A stretch of DNA of 64,000 bases from an uncultured Alistipes sp. (GTDB taxonomy: Bacteria; Bacteroidota; Bacteroidia; Bacteroidales; Rikenellaceae), in assembly GCF_949296715.1 (NCBI RefSeq), contig NZ_CASFQD010000013.1, forward strand, positions 22,958 through 86,957, in the 5' to 3' direction. Positions within the stretch are counted from its first letter, which is position 1, and the number at the start of each line of letters is the position of its first letter. The translations under genes and the position numbers were made by a program. A model generated the notes under the pieces. The model searched no databases, was not told the origin of the DNA, and saw only the letters and a list, made by a program, of their open reading frames with translations. Below are positions 9,257 through 18,904 of this stretch, one piece after another.

Positions 9257-9807
9257 GGCAGTAGAAATTTATAAGTATTTACAAAGATACGAAAAAAACG
9301 GCCGGTTCCGTCTTTTTTTCTGCTTCCGGGCCCGAATCGCGGATTTTATCGGTGAGTGTGTCCGGCCGCAGCCTCCGGAACCCCTGTATCGCCGGAGGCT
9401 CTCTCCTGTTGCCCTCCCCCTCCAAAAAAAGGCTCTGCACTGTCCAAAGCCGGGTTGGCCGCGTCCGGACCGCCCCCCCCTCCGGCCGGATTGCTTATGG
9501 CCCTGCTGCACCCGGCGCCCGCGGCCGGCATGCTGCCTCGGACCGTATACGGTCCGGTGTGGAAAAGAGGAGGCCGCTTATGTCGCTTCGCCGCCGGCCG
9601 AATCCTCCCGATGGCGGTCTTCCCGGCTGCCGGCGGCGAGGGGCAAAAACAAAAAAGAGGTGAAATTTTTAGCCGAATCCTCGAAAAGTTGGTTATTTTT
9701 GTCTTTCGAACAGGCTGTATGAGCCCGCTCTTTCCGAAGACCGGGCTCTCCGGAATGGATGCGGGAGAGAGGCTGTGGGAGGGGGTTGCACCGGAAAAGC
9801 CGGAAAA
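9257..9807. other. Noncoding stretch between orphan gene and sigma-factor gene
   Basis: This 551-bp gap separates divergent genes and holds no convincing reading frame. It contains an AGCCTCCGG/CCGGAGGCT hairpin (9370-9400), an 18-bp perfect palindrome centred on GTATAC (9539-9556) and a plus-strand TATTTTTG promoter element (9694-9701) for the sigma-factor gene, leaving a leader of roughly 100 bp. Confidence 0.6.
9539..9556. repeat. 18-bp perfect palindrome
   Basis: The sequence CGGACCGTATACGGTCCG is its own reverse complement. It sits upstream of the PUL sigma-factor promoter and could be a dimeric regulator site or a chance GC-rich palindrome. No second copy was noticed in the window. Confidence 0.5.
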
Positions 9808-10410
9808 ATGAGCGTTATGCAGAACCCGGAACATATGGTATTGACGGCGGCGGAGTTCGGTCGCCTGTTTGTCGACTACAGGGAGCGTTTCGAAATCATC
9901 GCCCGCCGCTACGTGCGGAGCGCTTCCGTGGCCGAGGACCTGGTTTCCGACAGTTTCATGGCTTTCTGGGAGTCGCGGGCGCGGATCACTCCGCCGATCA
10001 CCGACTCGGCCTGCGCCTCACTCATCTTCACGATCCTGCGCAACCGATGCCTCGACCATCTCCGGGCCCAGAGCCTCCACCTGAAGATCGAATCGGAGAT
10101 CAACCGTTTCCGCAAGCAGCTGATCGCCGAGGATATCCACTCGCTGGAGGCCATCGAGCCGAAGGAGCTCTTCTCCGGAGAGGTCCACGATCTGGTGAAC
10201 CGTGCGCTGGAGACGCTTCCCGAGCAGACCCGCCTGATCTTCATTGCGCACCGCTTCTCGGGCGAGAGCTACCGCGAAATCGCCGCGCGGTTCGGAATTT
10301 CGGAACGGCGGGTCGAGTTCGAGCTGGTGAAGGCGGTGAAACAGCTGCGGCTGCATCTGAAGGACTACCTGCCCGTGCTCCTTCTCCTGACGGGCACCCT
10401 GCGGCCGTAA
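9808..10410 (+). CDS. ECF RNA polymerase sigma factor of the GH18 PUL
   Basis: A 200-residue sigma-70 family ECF factor. I chose the start at 9808 (MSVMQNPEHM); the longer frame adds an unlikely Gly/Cys-rich lead. Region 2 is seen at about residues 15-85 (RRYVRSASVAEDLVSDSFMAFWE, ILRNRCLDHLRA) and region 4 at about 130-185 (LPEQTRLIFIAHRFSGESYREIA, ISERRVEFELVKAVKQL). It is followed after 102 bp by a FecR-type anti-sigma gene and then an STN-containing SusC. This is the usual sigma/anti-sigma/transporter relay in which substrate binding at SusC releases the sigma factor to activate the PUL. Confidence 0.93.
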   Translation: MSVMQNPEHMVLTAAEFGRLFVDYRERFEIIARRYVRSASVAEDLVSDSFMAFWESRARITPPITDSACASLIFTILRNRCLDHLRAQSLHLKIESEINRFRKQLIAEDIHSLEAIEPKELFSGEVHDLVNRALETLPEQTRLIFIAHRFSGESYREIAARFGISERRVEFELVKAVKQLRLHLKDYLPVLLLLTGTLRP

Positions 10411-10512
10411 GCCGGTCGGAAGAGGGAGTTCCTAAAAATATTTTTTAATCAAAATGACGCGTTTCGATTGGGAATCGGGCGCGTTCGTTTTTATTATAAA
10501 TCCGGAAGGAAA

Positions 10513-11451
10513 ATGGACCTCGACAAGCTCAACAGATACCTCGACAATACCGCGTCGGAAGCCGAAATGCGGGAGGTGCTCGCCTGGCTGGCTGCCGACG
10601 AGAAGAACCGGCAGGAACTGAACGCCCTCGACAAGGCGTTCTGCGCCTCGGTGCTCCATGCGCCGCGGCAGAAAGCCGGCGCGCGGCGTTTCCCGATGCT
10701 GCGCGGGGTGGTCCGCCATGTGCTCCGGGCCGCGGCCGTCGTGGCGCTCATCTTGGGCGTCGGCTACCTCGTGTCCGAGTACTGCCTTGTCTCCCTCGCC
10801 GGCCGCATGACGTCGCTCGAGGTGCCCGCAGGCCATTATTTGAGCCTGAATCTGGACGACGGCACAAAGGTATGGCTCAATGCCGGGGCACGGCTGGAGT
10901 ATCCTGCGGCCTTCCTGCGCGGCGAACGCCGCGTGAAGGTGACGGGCGAGGCGATGTTCGATGTCGCGCACGATGCCGACCGTCCGTTCGTCGTCGAGAC
11001 CTTCGCCTGCGACGTCCGCGTGCTGGGCACCAAATTCGCCGTTGAGGCGGATGCCTCACGCGGGCTCTTCTCCGCATCGCTGCTCCGGGGCAGCGTCCGG
11101 GTCGAGGACCGCACGGGGCGCAACACCCCCGTCGTGCTCCGTCCCGACGAATGTTGCAGCCTCTGCCACGGGCGGCTGCTCGTCAGCCCCATCGACGACC
11201 CCGACGAGTTCCTCTGGACCGAGGGGATCATCAGCATCCGCGGGCTGACCTTCTTCGAGCTGATGGCCAAGTTCGAGCGGAGCTTCGACGTCGAGATCGC
11301 CGTCGAACGGAACATCCCGCCCGTAATCGAATACAACTACGGCAAGATACGTGTCTCGGACGGCATCGACTCGGCCCTGCGGCTGCTGCAGATGTCGTGC
11401 GACTTCACCTACGAGAAGAGCGCGGACAACCGGCACATAACCATCCGGTGA
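10513..11451 (+). CDS. FecR-family anti-sigma factor
   Basis: A 312-residue inner-membrane anti-sigma factor. The start at 10513 (MDLDKLNRYLDNTAS) begins the cytoplasmic anti-sigma domain. One transmembrane helix (about 77-97, VLRAAAVVALILGVGYLVSEY) is followed by the periplasmic FecR domain (LDDGTKVWLNAGARLEYP, FVVETFACDVRVLGTKFAVEA) and a C-terminal DUF4974-like domain ending in LLQMSCDFTYE...HITIR. It should bind the ECF sigma factor encoded just upstream and receive the signal from the STN domain of the SusC encoded downstream. Confidence 0.93.
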   Translation: MDLDKLNRYLDNTASEAEMREVLAWLAADEKNRQELNALDKAFCASVLHAPRQKAGARRFPMLRGVVRHVLRAAAVVALILGVGYLVSEYCLVSLAGRMTSLEVPAGHYLSLNLDDGTKVWLNAGARLEYPAAFLRGERRVKVTGEAMFDVAHDADRPFVVETFACDVRVLGTKFAVEADASRGLFSASLLRGSVRVEDRTGRNTPVVLRPDECCSLCHGRLLVSPIDDPDEFLWTEGIISIRGLTFFELMAKFERSFDVEIAVERNIPPVIEYNYGKIRVSDGIDSALRLLQMSCDFTYEKSADNRHITIR

Positions 11452-11558
11452 CCGTCCTCTTGCAACCACCCGTCCAACCACACCTAACCCGATTAAACCA
11501 AACTTCGAACCCTATGTCAGAATAACGCCTCCACACCGCCCGTTTCCATGCGGGAAAA

Positions 11559-11582
11559 CGGCAGACGCCAGGCCGTCTGCCG
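11559..11582 (+). other. Hairpin in the anti-sigma/SusC intergenic region
   Basis: CGGCAGACG and CGTCTGCCG form a perfect 9-bp stem around a 6-nt loop. No T run follows, so it is not a classical terminator. It may be an RNA-stabilising or processing structure in front of susC. The rest of the 192-bp gap has no clear promoter. Confidence 0.45.
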
Positions 11583-11643
11583 GAAAGGATGACACTCCGA
11601 TTCGGTTGTCCAGCTAAAACTTCATTAACCTAAAGCCAACAGT

Positions 11644-14600
11644 ATGATTAAAAAACATGTACGGCCGATAAAAAGCCCGTACTTCCTCCTTTTGCTTCTA
11701 TGCATGCTTTTTTCGGGCGCGCGGGGATTCGCCCAGTCCGAAAACGTGACCATTCAGCTGCAGAACGTACCCCTGAAGCAGGTGATGACGGAGATCGAGA
11801 AACAGACTCCGTTCCTTTTCCTTTCGAAGCGCGACGTGAACATCGAGAAACAGGTGAGCGTCGACGTGGTGTCCCGGCCGCTGTCCGAGGCGCTGGCGCA
11901 GATGGCCAAAGCTGCCGGCGTCTCCTACCAGATCGACGGCAAATACATTTCGCTTTCGCCCGTCAGCAATGAACCCGCCCATGTGAAGGGCGTGGTGCTC
12001 GACAGCGACGGACAGCCCGTCATCGGGGCCTCGGTCATCGTGAAGGGCACGACGATCGGCGTCTCGACGGGTGTCGACGGCTCCTTCGCCCTGACGGTGC
12101 CCGCCCCTGCGGCCGAGGCCGTGCTGGAGGTCAACTACCTCGGCTACGAGCCCCAGGAGTTGAGCGTGGGCTCGCGCACCGATTTCCGGGTGACGCTCCA
12201 GAACTCCTCGGTCGTCGTGGAGAACGTCGTGGTGACGGCCCTCGGTATCAAGCGCGAGGAGAAGGCCCTGGCCTACAACGTGCAGCAGGTCAAGTCCGAG
12301 GAGCTGACCACGGTCAAGGACGCCAGCTTCATGAACTCGCTGGTGGGCAAGGTCGCCGGCGTACAGATCAACAGCGGCTCGAACGGCCCCGGCGGCGGCG
12401 TGCGCGTGATCATGCGCGGTGAGAAGTCCATCGAGAAGAGCAACAACGTGCTCTACGTGATCGACGGTATTCCGATGTACAACCGCAACTTCGGCGGCGA
12501 GGGCGGCACGATGGACGTGCAGACCGGTTCGGAGAGCATCGCCGACATCAACCCCGAGGACATCGAGTCGATCAACATGCTGACCGGTCCCTCGGCTGCG
12601 GCCCTTTACGGATCGGATGCCGCCAACGGCGTGGTGCTCATCAACACCAAGCGGGGCGAAAAGAACCGCACGATCGTCAACATCAGCAACAGCACGACCT
12701 TCTCGAAGGTCTACATGTTGCCCGAAATGCAGACCAGCTACGGTACGAATGCCGGTATGGAGAACTGGGGCGACAGGATCAACAGCAACTTCGACGTCCG
12801 CAAGTTCTTCAACACGGGAACCAACATCATCAACTCGGCCTCCGTCTCGACGGGCAACGAGAAGAACCAGACCTACCTGTCGGTCTCGACGACCAACAGC
12901 ACCGGCATCATCCCCGAGAACTCGTATGACCGTTACAACTTCACGGCGCGCAACACCACGACGTTCGCCAAGGACAAGCTGGTGCTGGACCTCGGTGCGA
13001 GCTTCATCATCCAGCAGGATGCCAATATGGTTTCGCAGGGCAGCTACTACAACCCGCTGCCGTCGCTCTACCTCTTCCCGCGCAGCGACGACTTCGACGA
13101 AATCCGCCTGTTCGAGCGCTGGGACCCCGTGCGCGGCTACATGACCCAGTACTGGCCCTACGGCGAGGGTGCGCACAACATGCAGAACCCCTACTGGATT
13201 CAGAAGCGCATGCAGCGCGAGACGAACAAGCGCCGCTACATGCTCAACGCGTCGCTCAAGTGGAACATTACCGACTGGATGAACGTGACGGGCCGCGTGC
13301 GCGTCGACAACTCGGAGTACCGCATGACGAAGAAGCTCTACGCCTCGACGCTGACGACCTTCTGCGACGCCAACGGCGGATACGAGGACTATACGCAGCA
13401 TGACCGCAGCTTCTACGGCGACGTGATGCTCAACATCGACAAGCGCTTCGGCGACGACTGGACCCTGACGGCCAACATCGGTGCGTCGATCGACGACCAG
13501 CGTTTCGAGGAGCAGGGCGGTTCGGGCAACCTGAACATCACCAACCTGTTCACCATGAACAACGTCAACTACGAGAGCAAGTACAAACCCATCCAGAGCG
13601 GCTGGCACGATCAGGAGCAGTCGATCTTCGCTTCGGCCGAAATCGGCTGGCGCTCGATGCTCTACCTGACGGTCACCGGCCGCAACGACTGGTCGTCGCA
13701 GCTGGCCTTCTCGAACAACTCCTCGTTCTTCTATCCTTCGGCAGGTCTCTCGGCCGTCGTGTCGAACATGGTCGAGCTGCCCGACTGGTTCTCGTTCCTG
13801 AAGGTCCGCGGATCGTATTCGCGCGTGGCCTCGGCCTTCGACCGCTACCTCTCGAATCCGGCCTACTCGTTCAACAGCCAGACGCAGAACTGGTCCAAGC
13901 CCTCGACCTACCCGGCCTACGACCTGCAGCCCGAGGACACCAAGTCGTGGGAGGTCGGTCTGAACGCCCGCTTCTTCGGGCACCTCAACCTCGACGTGAC
14001 CTACTACCGTTCGAACACCTACCACCAGACGATCTACGCCACGCTTCCCTCCTCGTCGGGATACAACCAGGTGGTCGTGCAGACGGGTGACGTGCAGAAC
14101 CAGGGCGTCGAGCTGGCCCTGAGCTACAACAACAAGTGGGGCGACTTCACCTGGGGCAGCGCATACACCTTCACGCTCAACCGCAACCGGATCAACAGCC
14201 TGGGTGCCGGAGAACTCAATCCCGTGACGGGCGAGACCCTGGCCGGCGACGAGATCCAGAAGGACTGGCTCGGACAGTCGAACGTCGCTCCGCAGGTGAT
14301 CCTGCGCACGGGCGGTACGATGAGCGACATCTACATCAACCACGAACTGGCCCGCGACCTGAACGGCAACATCCTGGTGAACCCCTCGAGCGGCGAACTC
14401 TCGATGACCGAGACCGACTTCCGCAAGGTGGGCCACCTCTCGCCCGACTACACGATGGGCTGGAGCAACAACTTCGGTTGGAAGGGACTCGAGCTGGGCG
14501 TCGTGCTGACGGCCCGCATCGGCGGCCTGGCCTACTCGGCAACGCAGGGTATCCTCGACTACTACGGCGCATCGCAGGCCACGGCCGACGCGCGCGAGGC

Positions 14601-14940
14601 CGGCGGCGTGGCGATCAACTACGGCAAGGTCGATGCACGGAGCTACTATCAGACGATCTCGACGGCCTACGGCGGTTACGGCGCCTACTATCTGTACAGC
14701 GCGACGAACGTGCGTCTGCAGGAGTTGAGCCTTGCCTACACGCTTCCGCAGCGGTGGTTCCGCAACAAGGCCCGGCTTACGGTGGGTCTGGTGGCCCGCA
14801 ACCTCTGGATGATCTATTGCAAGGCGCCCTTCGATCCGGAACTCTCGTCGGCGACGAACAACACCTACTACCAGAATGTCGACTACTTCATGCAGCCGAG
14901 CACGCGCAATTTCGGATTTAATGTGAAACTGCAATTCTAA
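11644..14940 (+). CDS. SusC/RagA-family TonB-dependent transporter with STN domain
   Basis: A 1098-residue importer. After the signal peptide (to about residue 31) comes an STN domain (about 35-105, NVTIQLQNVPLKQVMTEIEK, GVSYQIDGKYISLS), which contacts the FecR anti-sigma factor. A carboxypeptidase-regulatory-like domain (VKGVVLDSDGQPVIGASVIV), a TonB-box region, a plug (GPSAAALYGSDAANGVV) and a barrel with terminal Phe (NFGFNVKLQF) follow. It pairs with the SusD encoded 13 bp downstream. The STN domain makes it both transporter and signal receptor for the ECF sigma system upstream. The substrate is inferred to be a host-type N-glycan or related glycan because of the GH18 in the operon. Confidence 0.96.
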   Translation: MIKKHVRPIKSPYFLLLLLCMLFSGARGFAQSENVTIQLQNVPLKQVMTEIEKQTPFLFLSKRDVNIEKQVSVDVVSRPLSEALAQMAKAAGVSYQIDGKYISLSPVSNEPAHVKGVVLDSDGQPVIGASVIVKGTTIGVSTGVDGSFALTVPAPAAEAVLEVNYLGYEPQELSVGSRTDFRVTLQNSSVVVENVVVTALGIKREEKALAYNVQQVKSEELTTVKDASFMNSLVGKVAGVQINSGSNGPGGGVRVIMRGEKSIEKSNNVLYVIDGIPMYNRNFGGEGGTMDVQTGSESIADINPEDIESINMLTGPSAAALYGSDAANGVVLINTKRGEKNRTIVNISNSTTFSKVYMLPEMQTSYGTNAGMENWGDRINSNFDVRKFFNTGTNIINSASVSTGNEKNQTYLSVSTTNSTGIIPENSYDRYNFTARNTTTFAKDKLVLDLGASFIIQQDANMVSQGSYYNPLPSLYLFPRSDDFDEIRLFERWDPVRGYMTQYWPYGEGAHNMQNPYWIQKRMQRETNKRRYMLNASLKWNITDWMNVTGRVRVDNSEYRMTKKLYASTLTTFCDANGGYEDYTQHDRSFYGDVMLNIDKRFGDDWTLTANIGASIDDQRFEEQGGSGNLNITNLFTMNNVNYESKYKPIQSGWHDQEQSIFASAEIGWRSMLYLTVTGRNDWSSQLAFSNNSSFFYPSAGLSAVVSNMVELPDWFSFLKVRGSYSRVASAFDRYLSNPAYSFNSQTQNWSKPSTYPAYDLQPEDTKSWEVGLNARFFGHLNLDVTYYRSNTYHQTIYATLPSSSGYNQVVVQTGDVQNQGVELALSYNNKWGDFTWGSAYTFTLNRNRINSLGAGELNPVTGETLAGDEIQKDWLGQSNVAPQVILRTGGTMSDIYINHELARDLNGNILVNPSSGELSMTETDFRKVGHLSPDYTMGWSNNFGWKGLELGVVLTARIGGLAYSATQGILDYYGASQATADAREAGGVAINYGKVDARSYYQTISTAYGGYGAYYLYSATNVRLQELSLAYTLPQRWFRNKARLTVGLVARNLWMIYCKAPFDPELSSATNNTYYQNVDYFMQPSTRNFGFNVKLQF

Positions 14941-14953
14941 ACCGATCCTCATT

Positions 14954-16480
14954 ATGAAAAGCATTTATAAAGTTTTAGGCCTGGTTCTGATGCTCGGATG
15001 CGGAGCTGTCGGATGTACGGGCAACTTCGAAGAGTACAACAGCGATCCGTATGCGATCTACGAAGCTCAGCCCAACGTCCTGCTTCCCACGATGCTCGAC
15101 GCCATGATGTACGTACAGCAGAACGACTCCCAGATGGTCGATCAGATGGTCGGGTCGCTCGGCGGCTACTTCACCTGCTCGAACCGCTGGGGCGGTCAGA
15201 ACTTCGATACGTTCAACGCCTCGGATGCGTGGAACGCCACGCCCTACAACACGATGTTCGAGGACATCTATGCCAACTTCTTCGACATCAAGGAGAGCAC
15301 CAGCGGCTCGGGCCACTATTACGCCATGGCCCAGCTCGTGCGTGCCGCCGTGATGATGCGCGTGGCCGACATGTACGGCCCGATCCCCTACAGCAAGGTC
15401 AACGACGGATCGTTCTACGTGGAGTACGACGCTCCGGAGGAGGTCTATGCCAACATCTTTGCCGACCTGTCGGATGCGGCCACGACGCTGAACAACTACG
15501 CACTGCTCTATCCGTCGTCGAAGCCCTTTGCCTCGAACGACCCGATCTACGGCGGCGACTATGGGCTGTGGGCCCGTCTGGCCAATTCGCTGTGCCTGCG
15601 CCTGGCGGTGCGGATCGGTGACCGCGAGGCGGCCGAGAGTGCCGTCACCCATCCCGCGGGACTGATCGAGACCAACGCGCAGAACGCGATGATGGACCCC
15701 GGCACGCAGGGCAACCCCTACCAGCTGGCCTCGGCCTCGTGGGGCGACCTGCGCGTCAACGCCTCGATCGTCGACTACATGACCGGTTACAACGATCCCC
15801 GTTGCAGCGCCTATTTCCAGGCGTCGACTTTCTCCGGCGGCGGCTATATCGGCATGCGTGCCGGTTCGGCCTCCTTCGAGAAACTCGACGTGGCCTCCTA
15901 TTCGCTGCCCAACATCGAGTCGGGCGACGCCCTGCCGGTCTTCGTGGCCGCCGAGACCAGCTTCCTGAAGGCCGAGATGGCGTTGAGGGGCTGGAGCGTC
16001 AGCAACACGGCACAGAGCTACTACGAGGCGGGTGTCCGGCTGTCGATGGAGCAGTACGGTATCGACACGAAGTCGATCGAGGCCTACCTGGCCGACGAGA
16101 CCTCGACCCCTGCCGGGCATGACGACCCGCGTGGCGCGCTCTACGACTACGACCGTGCGACCGACGTCAAGATCAAGTGGAACGATGCCGACGGCATGGA
16201 GAAGAACCTCGAGCGGATCATCACCCAGAAGTGGATCGCCAACTACCCGATGGGCCTCGAGGCGTGGGCCGAGTTCCGCCGCACGGGCTATCCCGAGCTG
16301 GCTCCGGCCATCGACAACCTGAGCGGAGGCACGATCACCGACAATTTCCGCGGCATGCGCCGTCTGCGCTACCCCTACACGGAGAAGAACCTCAATGCGG
16401 CCAACTATGCCGCAGCCGTTGCGATGCTGGGCGGCGTCGACAACGAGTCGGTGGATCTGTTCTGGACCAAAAAGAATTAG
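14954..16480 (+). CDS. SusD-like outer-membrane lipoprotein
   Basis: A 508-residue protein with lipobox GAVGC near residue 21. It belongs to the branch of SusD-like proteins with a long N-terminal run of the type FEEYNSDPYAIYEAQPN and a C-terminal RIITQKWIANYPMGLEAWAEFRRTGYPEL, distinct from the classical RagB type at 2012-3493. The surface lipoprotein should act as the lid of the SusC barrel. It is co-transcribed with the SusC gene (13-bp gap) and the GH18 gene (27-bp gap). Confidence 0.93.
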   Translation: MKSIYKVLGLVLMLGCGAVGCTGNFEEYNSDPYAIYEAQPNVLLPTMLDAMMYVQQNDSQMVDQMVGSLGGYFTCSNRWGGQNFDTFNASDAWNATPYNTMFEDIYANFFDIKESTSGSGHYYAMAQLVRAAVMMRVADMYGPIPYSKVNDGSFYVEYDAPEEVYANIFADLSDAATTLNNYALLYPSSKPFASNDPIYGGDYGLWARLANSLCLRLAVRIGDREAAESAVTHPAGLIETNAQNAMMDPGTQGNPYQLASASWGDLRVNASIVDYMTGYNDPRCSAYFQASTFSGGGYIGMRAGSASFEKLDVASYSLPNIESGDALPVFVAAETSFLKAEMALRGWSVSNTAQSYYEAGVRLSMEQYGIDTKSIEAYLADETSTPAGHDDPRGALYDYDRATDVKIKWNDADGMEKNLERIITQKWIANYPMGLEAWAEFRRTGYPELAPAIDNLSGGTITDNFRGMRRLRYPYTEKNLNAANYAAAVAMLGGVDNESVDLFWTKKN

Positions 16481-16507
16481 TGCGCACCTAACAAAACATC
16501 GAATACC

Positions 16508-17611
16508 ATGAAGAAAAACAAGATATGGGCATTTGTCGCGGCGCTGGCCATCGTGCCGTTTGCCGCGTGCAGCGACTGGACGGAAATCGAGGCCGAGCGG
16601 CTGACCGACTATGACAACACCGAGGTGGCCCGTCCCGACTCCTACTACAAGGCGCTGCGGGAGTGGAAAAAGAGCGATCACGCCATCTCGTTCGGCTGGT
16701 TCAGCGGCTGGGGCGAGCATTCGGCCTCGACGACCAACATGCTGGCCGGCATCCCCGACAGCATGGACGTGGTCTCGCTGTGGGGCAACTGGTCGAACCT
16801 GACCGAGGAGCGCAAGCAGGACCTGAAGCACGTGCAGCAGACCAAGGGTACGAAGATCGTATTTTGCAGTTTCACCCAGACGGTGGGGCAGAACTTCACG
16901 CCCGAGGAGCACAATGCGACCGTCGAGGACCGTCATGCCTTCTGGGGCTGGGTCGACGGGGACGAGGAGGCCATCGCCGCTGCCATCCGCAAGTATGCCG
17001 GTGCGATCATCGACACGCTCAACAAGTACGGCTACGACGGATTCGACATCGACTTCGAGCCTCACTACGGCTACAGCGGCGAACTGGCCAGCTACAACGA
17101 CCGGATGCACATCCTGATCTCGGAGCTCGGCAAGCACATCGGCCCGAAGTCTCCCAATCCCGGGAAGCTGCTCATCGTCGACGGCGAGCCGCAGTCGCTC
17201 GACGCCGAGACGGGCGAGTACATCAGCTACTTCGTCATTCAGGCCTATTCGGGCACGTCGGGCGATACGAGCCTCTGGTATAATTCGGATGTGAACCTGA
17301 ATGCCCGACTGCAGCAGGGCATCGCCAAGTTCGGCGCCCTGCTGGGCGAGGAGACGGTGACCAACCGCTACGTGATGACCGAGAATCTCGAATCGGCCCT
17401 CGACTGCCTGAAGGGCGGATATCGGTATTATGATGCGTCGGGCAACCTGGCCAGCTACCCCTCGCTGGTGGGCATGGCCATGTGGGAGCCGGAAAACGGC
17501 TACCGCAAGGGCGGTTTCGGAGCCTACCAGTTCGGTTACGAGGCCTCCAACTCGCCCTCGTACAAATGGATGCGCACGGCTATCCAGGCCGCCAATCCTG
17601 CCGTGAATTAG
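16508..17611 (+). CDS. GH18 glycosidase lipoprotein (endo-beta-N-acetylglucosaminidase type)
   Basis: A 367-residue lipoprotein (signal and Cys at AAC, about residue 21). The GH18 catalytic signature is intact as DGFDIDFE at residues 177-184, with Glu184 the expected proton donor. The preceding strands (HAISFGWFSGW, VVSLWG, KIVFCSF) and the late YFVIQAY fit the GH18 barrel. Length and context fit the Bacteroidetes endo-beta-N-acetylglucosaminidases that cut the chitobiose core of N-glycans; a chitinase is less likely. It lies between SusD and two DUF1735-type binding proteins, so it probably acts on the cell surface. Many GH18-like proteins in such loci have lost the catalytic acid; this one has not. 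Confidence 0.88.
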   Translation: MKKNKIWAFVAALAIVPFAACSDWTEIEAERLTDYDNTEVARPDSYYKALREWKKSDHAISFGWFSGWGEHSASTTNMLAGIPDSMDVVSLWGNWSNLTEERKQDLKHVQQTKGTKIVFCSFTQTVGQNFTPEEHNATVEDRHAFWGWVDGDEEAIAAAIRKYAGAIIDTLNKYGYDGFDIDFEPHYGYSGELASYNDRMHILISELGKHIGPKSPNPGKLLIVDGEPQSLDAETGEYISYFVIQAYSGTSGDTSLWYNSDVNLNARLQQGIAKFGALLGEETVTNRYVMTENLESALDCLKGGYRYYDASGNLASYPSLVGMAMWEPENGYRKGGFGAYQFGYEASNSPSYKWMRTAIQAANPAVN

Positions 17612-17640
17612 CGTCGAACCATTAAACAACGAACACGAAA

Positions 17641-18855
17641 ATGAAAAACAGCATTATGAAAGCGCTCCTTCTGGGAGCGGTGGGCGCGGCAGGATTGCTC
17701 TGTGCGTGCGACGATGCCGAATACGATACGCTCGGTGCCCGGGCTTTCATCAGTGAAAGCACCTCCTCCTCGAGCCGCAGCGAAAAGGTGACCATCACCG
17801 ACGACGGTGCCGACGTCGAGGTGACGGCCTGCCTAAGCAGCGCCGTGTCGCAGGATGTCACCCTGCGCTTCGAGATCGACGAGAGCATTCTCGATACCTA
17901 CAACAAGGCACAGGCTTCGAGTTTCGTCCCCCTGCCCGCCTCGAACTTCGAAATGGAGGCCGAGGTGACGATCCCGGCCGGAAGCTACAGCGCCAGCGCC
18001 ACCCGCATCCATATCCTGCCGTTGAGCGCTGAACAGATCGGTGAGAGCTACGCCATTCCGCTGCGTCTGGTGAGCGTGTCGGGCGGCGTTCCCGTTACGT
18101 CGACCACTTCGACCTATATCATTACCACCGAGACGGTTACCACGTCGTCGCTTCCGATGTTCATCGGCAATGCGGGGCTTACGTCGGGTGAAGTCTCGCT
18201 GTCGCTCCCGCAGTATACGATCGAATGCCGCTTCCAGGTCAGCAATACGGACAACCGCAACCGTGCCGTCTTTACCAACGGCGGATCGGTCCTGCTGCGT
18301 TTCGAGGACCCGCAGAATGATACGGACGGCGTTCCGGCACACTCCTACGTGCAGTTCCAGGGTGAAGGCTGGTATCACAATCCCTCGGACTACTTCCGCA
18401 CGAACAAGTGGCAGCATCTGGCGCTGACCTATGACGGCAAGGCCATCACCCTCTATGTCAACGGTGCCAAGGCCGGAACGAAGGAGGGTGTCTGCGACCC
18501 GACGTTTGCAATTCTGGCCTGGTTCGGCGGCGATGCCGGCGGCGGCCACGGTACGGGAGACCCTGCGTGGTGGGCCGGCTGCAAGATTCTCTGCTCGGAA
18601 CTGCGCGTATGGTCGGTATGCCGCACGGAGGCCCAGATTCAGAACAACATGACCACGACCGGCTCCTCTTCGGAAGGCCTGGTGGGTTACTGGCGTATGT
18701 CCAGCACCTGGGCGGGTACCACTACGGAGAACGGCAAGACCCTCTATACCTTCGAGGACTGCACCGGACACGGCTATACGCTGAAGACCGAGGTGGCTCC
18801 GATCTGGGTGGACGGCATCAAGTCGACCGATACGGAGACCGCATGGCCCGAATGA
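17641..18855 (+). CDS. DUF1735 plus LamG-like surface glycan-binding lipoprotein
   Basis: A 404-residue lipoprotein with a signal ending at LLCAC (about residue 23). The N-terminal half (VTITDDGADVEVTACLSSAVSQDVTLRFEID, then ASNFEMEAEVTIPAGS) has the DUF1735 (BT_3987-like) pattern. The C-terminal half from about residue 185 resembles a concanavalin A/LamG jelly roll (QYTIECRFQVSN, WQHLALTYDGKAITLYVNG, LRVWSVCRTEAQI). No catalytic motif is seen. Its place next to GH18 suggests a surface glycan-binding protein that presents glycoprotein substrate. Confidence 0.85.
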   Translation: MKNSIMKALLLGAVGAAGLLCACDDAEYDTLGARAFISESTSSSSRSEKVTITDDGADVEVTACLSSAVSQDVTLRFEIDESILDTYNKAQASSFVPLPASNFEMEAEVTIPAGSYSASATRIHILPLSAEQIGESYAIPLRLVSVSGGVPVTSTTSTYIITTETVTTSSLPMFIGNAGLTSGEVSLSLPQYTIECRFQVSNTDNRNRAVFTNGGSVLLRFEDPQNDTDGVPAHSYVQFQGEGWYHNPSDYFRTNKWQHLALTYDGKAITLYVNGAKAGTKEGVCDPTFAILAWFGGDAGGGHGTGDPAWWAGCKILCSELRVWSVCRTEAQIQNNMTTTGSSSEGLVGYWRMSSTWAGTTTENGKTLYTFEDCTGHGYTLKTEVAPIWVDGIKSTDTETAWPE

Positions 18856-18904
18856 CCGGACGGGCGAACAAACCCATACAATTGAATCTTTAATACGAAC
18901 GAAT

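Noticed and set aside
11698..14964. A 1088-codon open frame on the minus strand across the second SusC gene
   Set aside because: It is the antisense of a clear SusC gene; the translation is rich in Arg, Val and His with no domain. Long antisense frames are expected in this GC-rich DNA.
14975..17629. An 884-codon open frame on the minus strand across SusD and GH18
   Set aside because: It spans two well-supported plus-strand genes and their gap, which a real gene would not do here.
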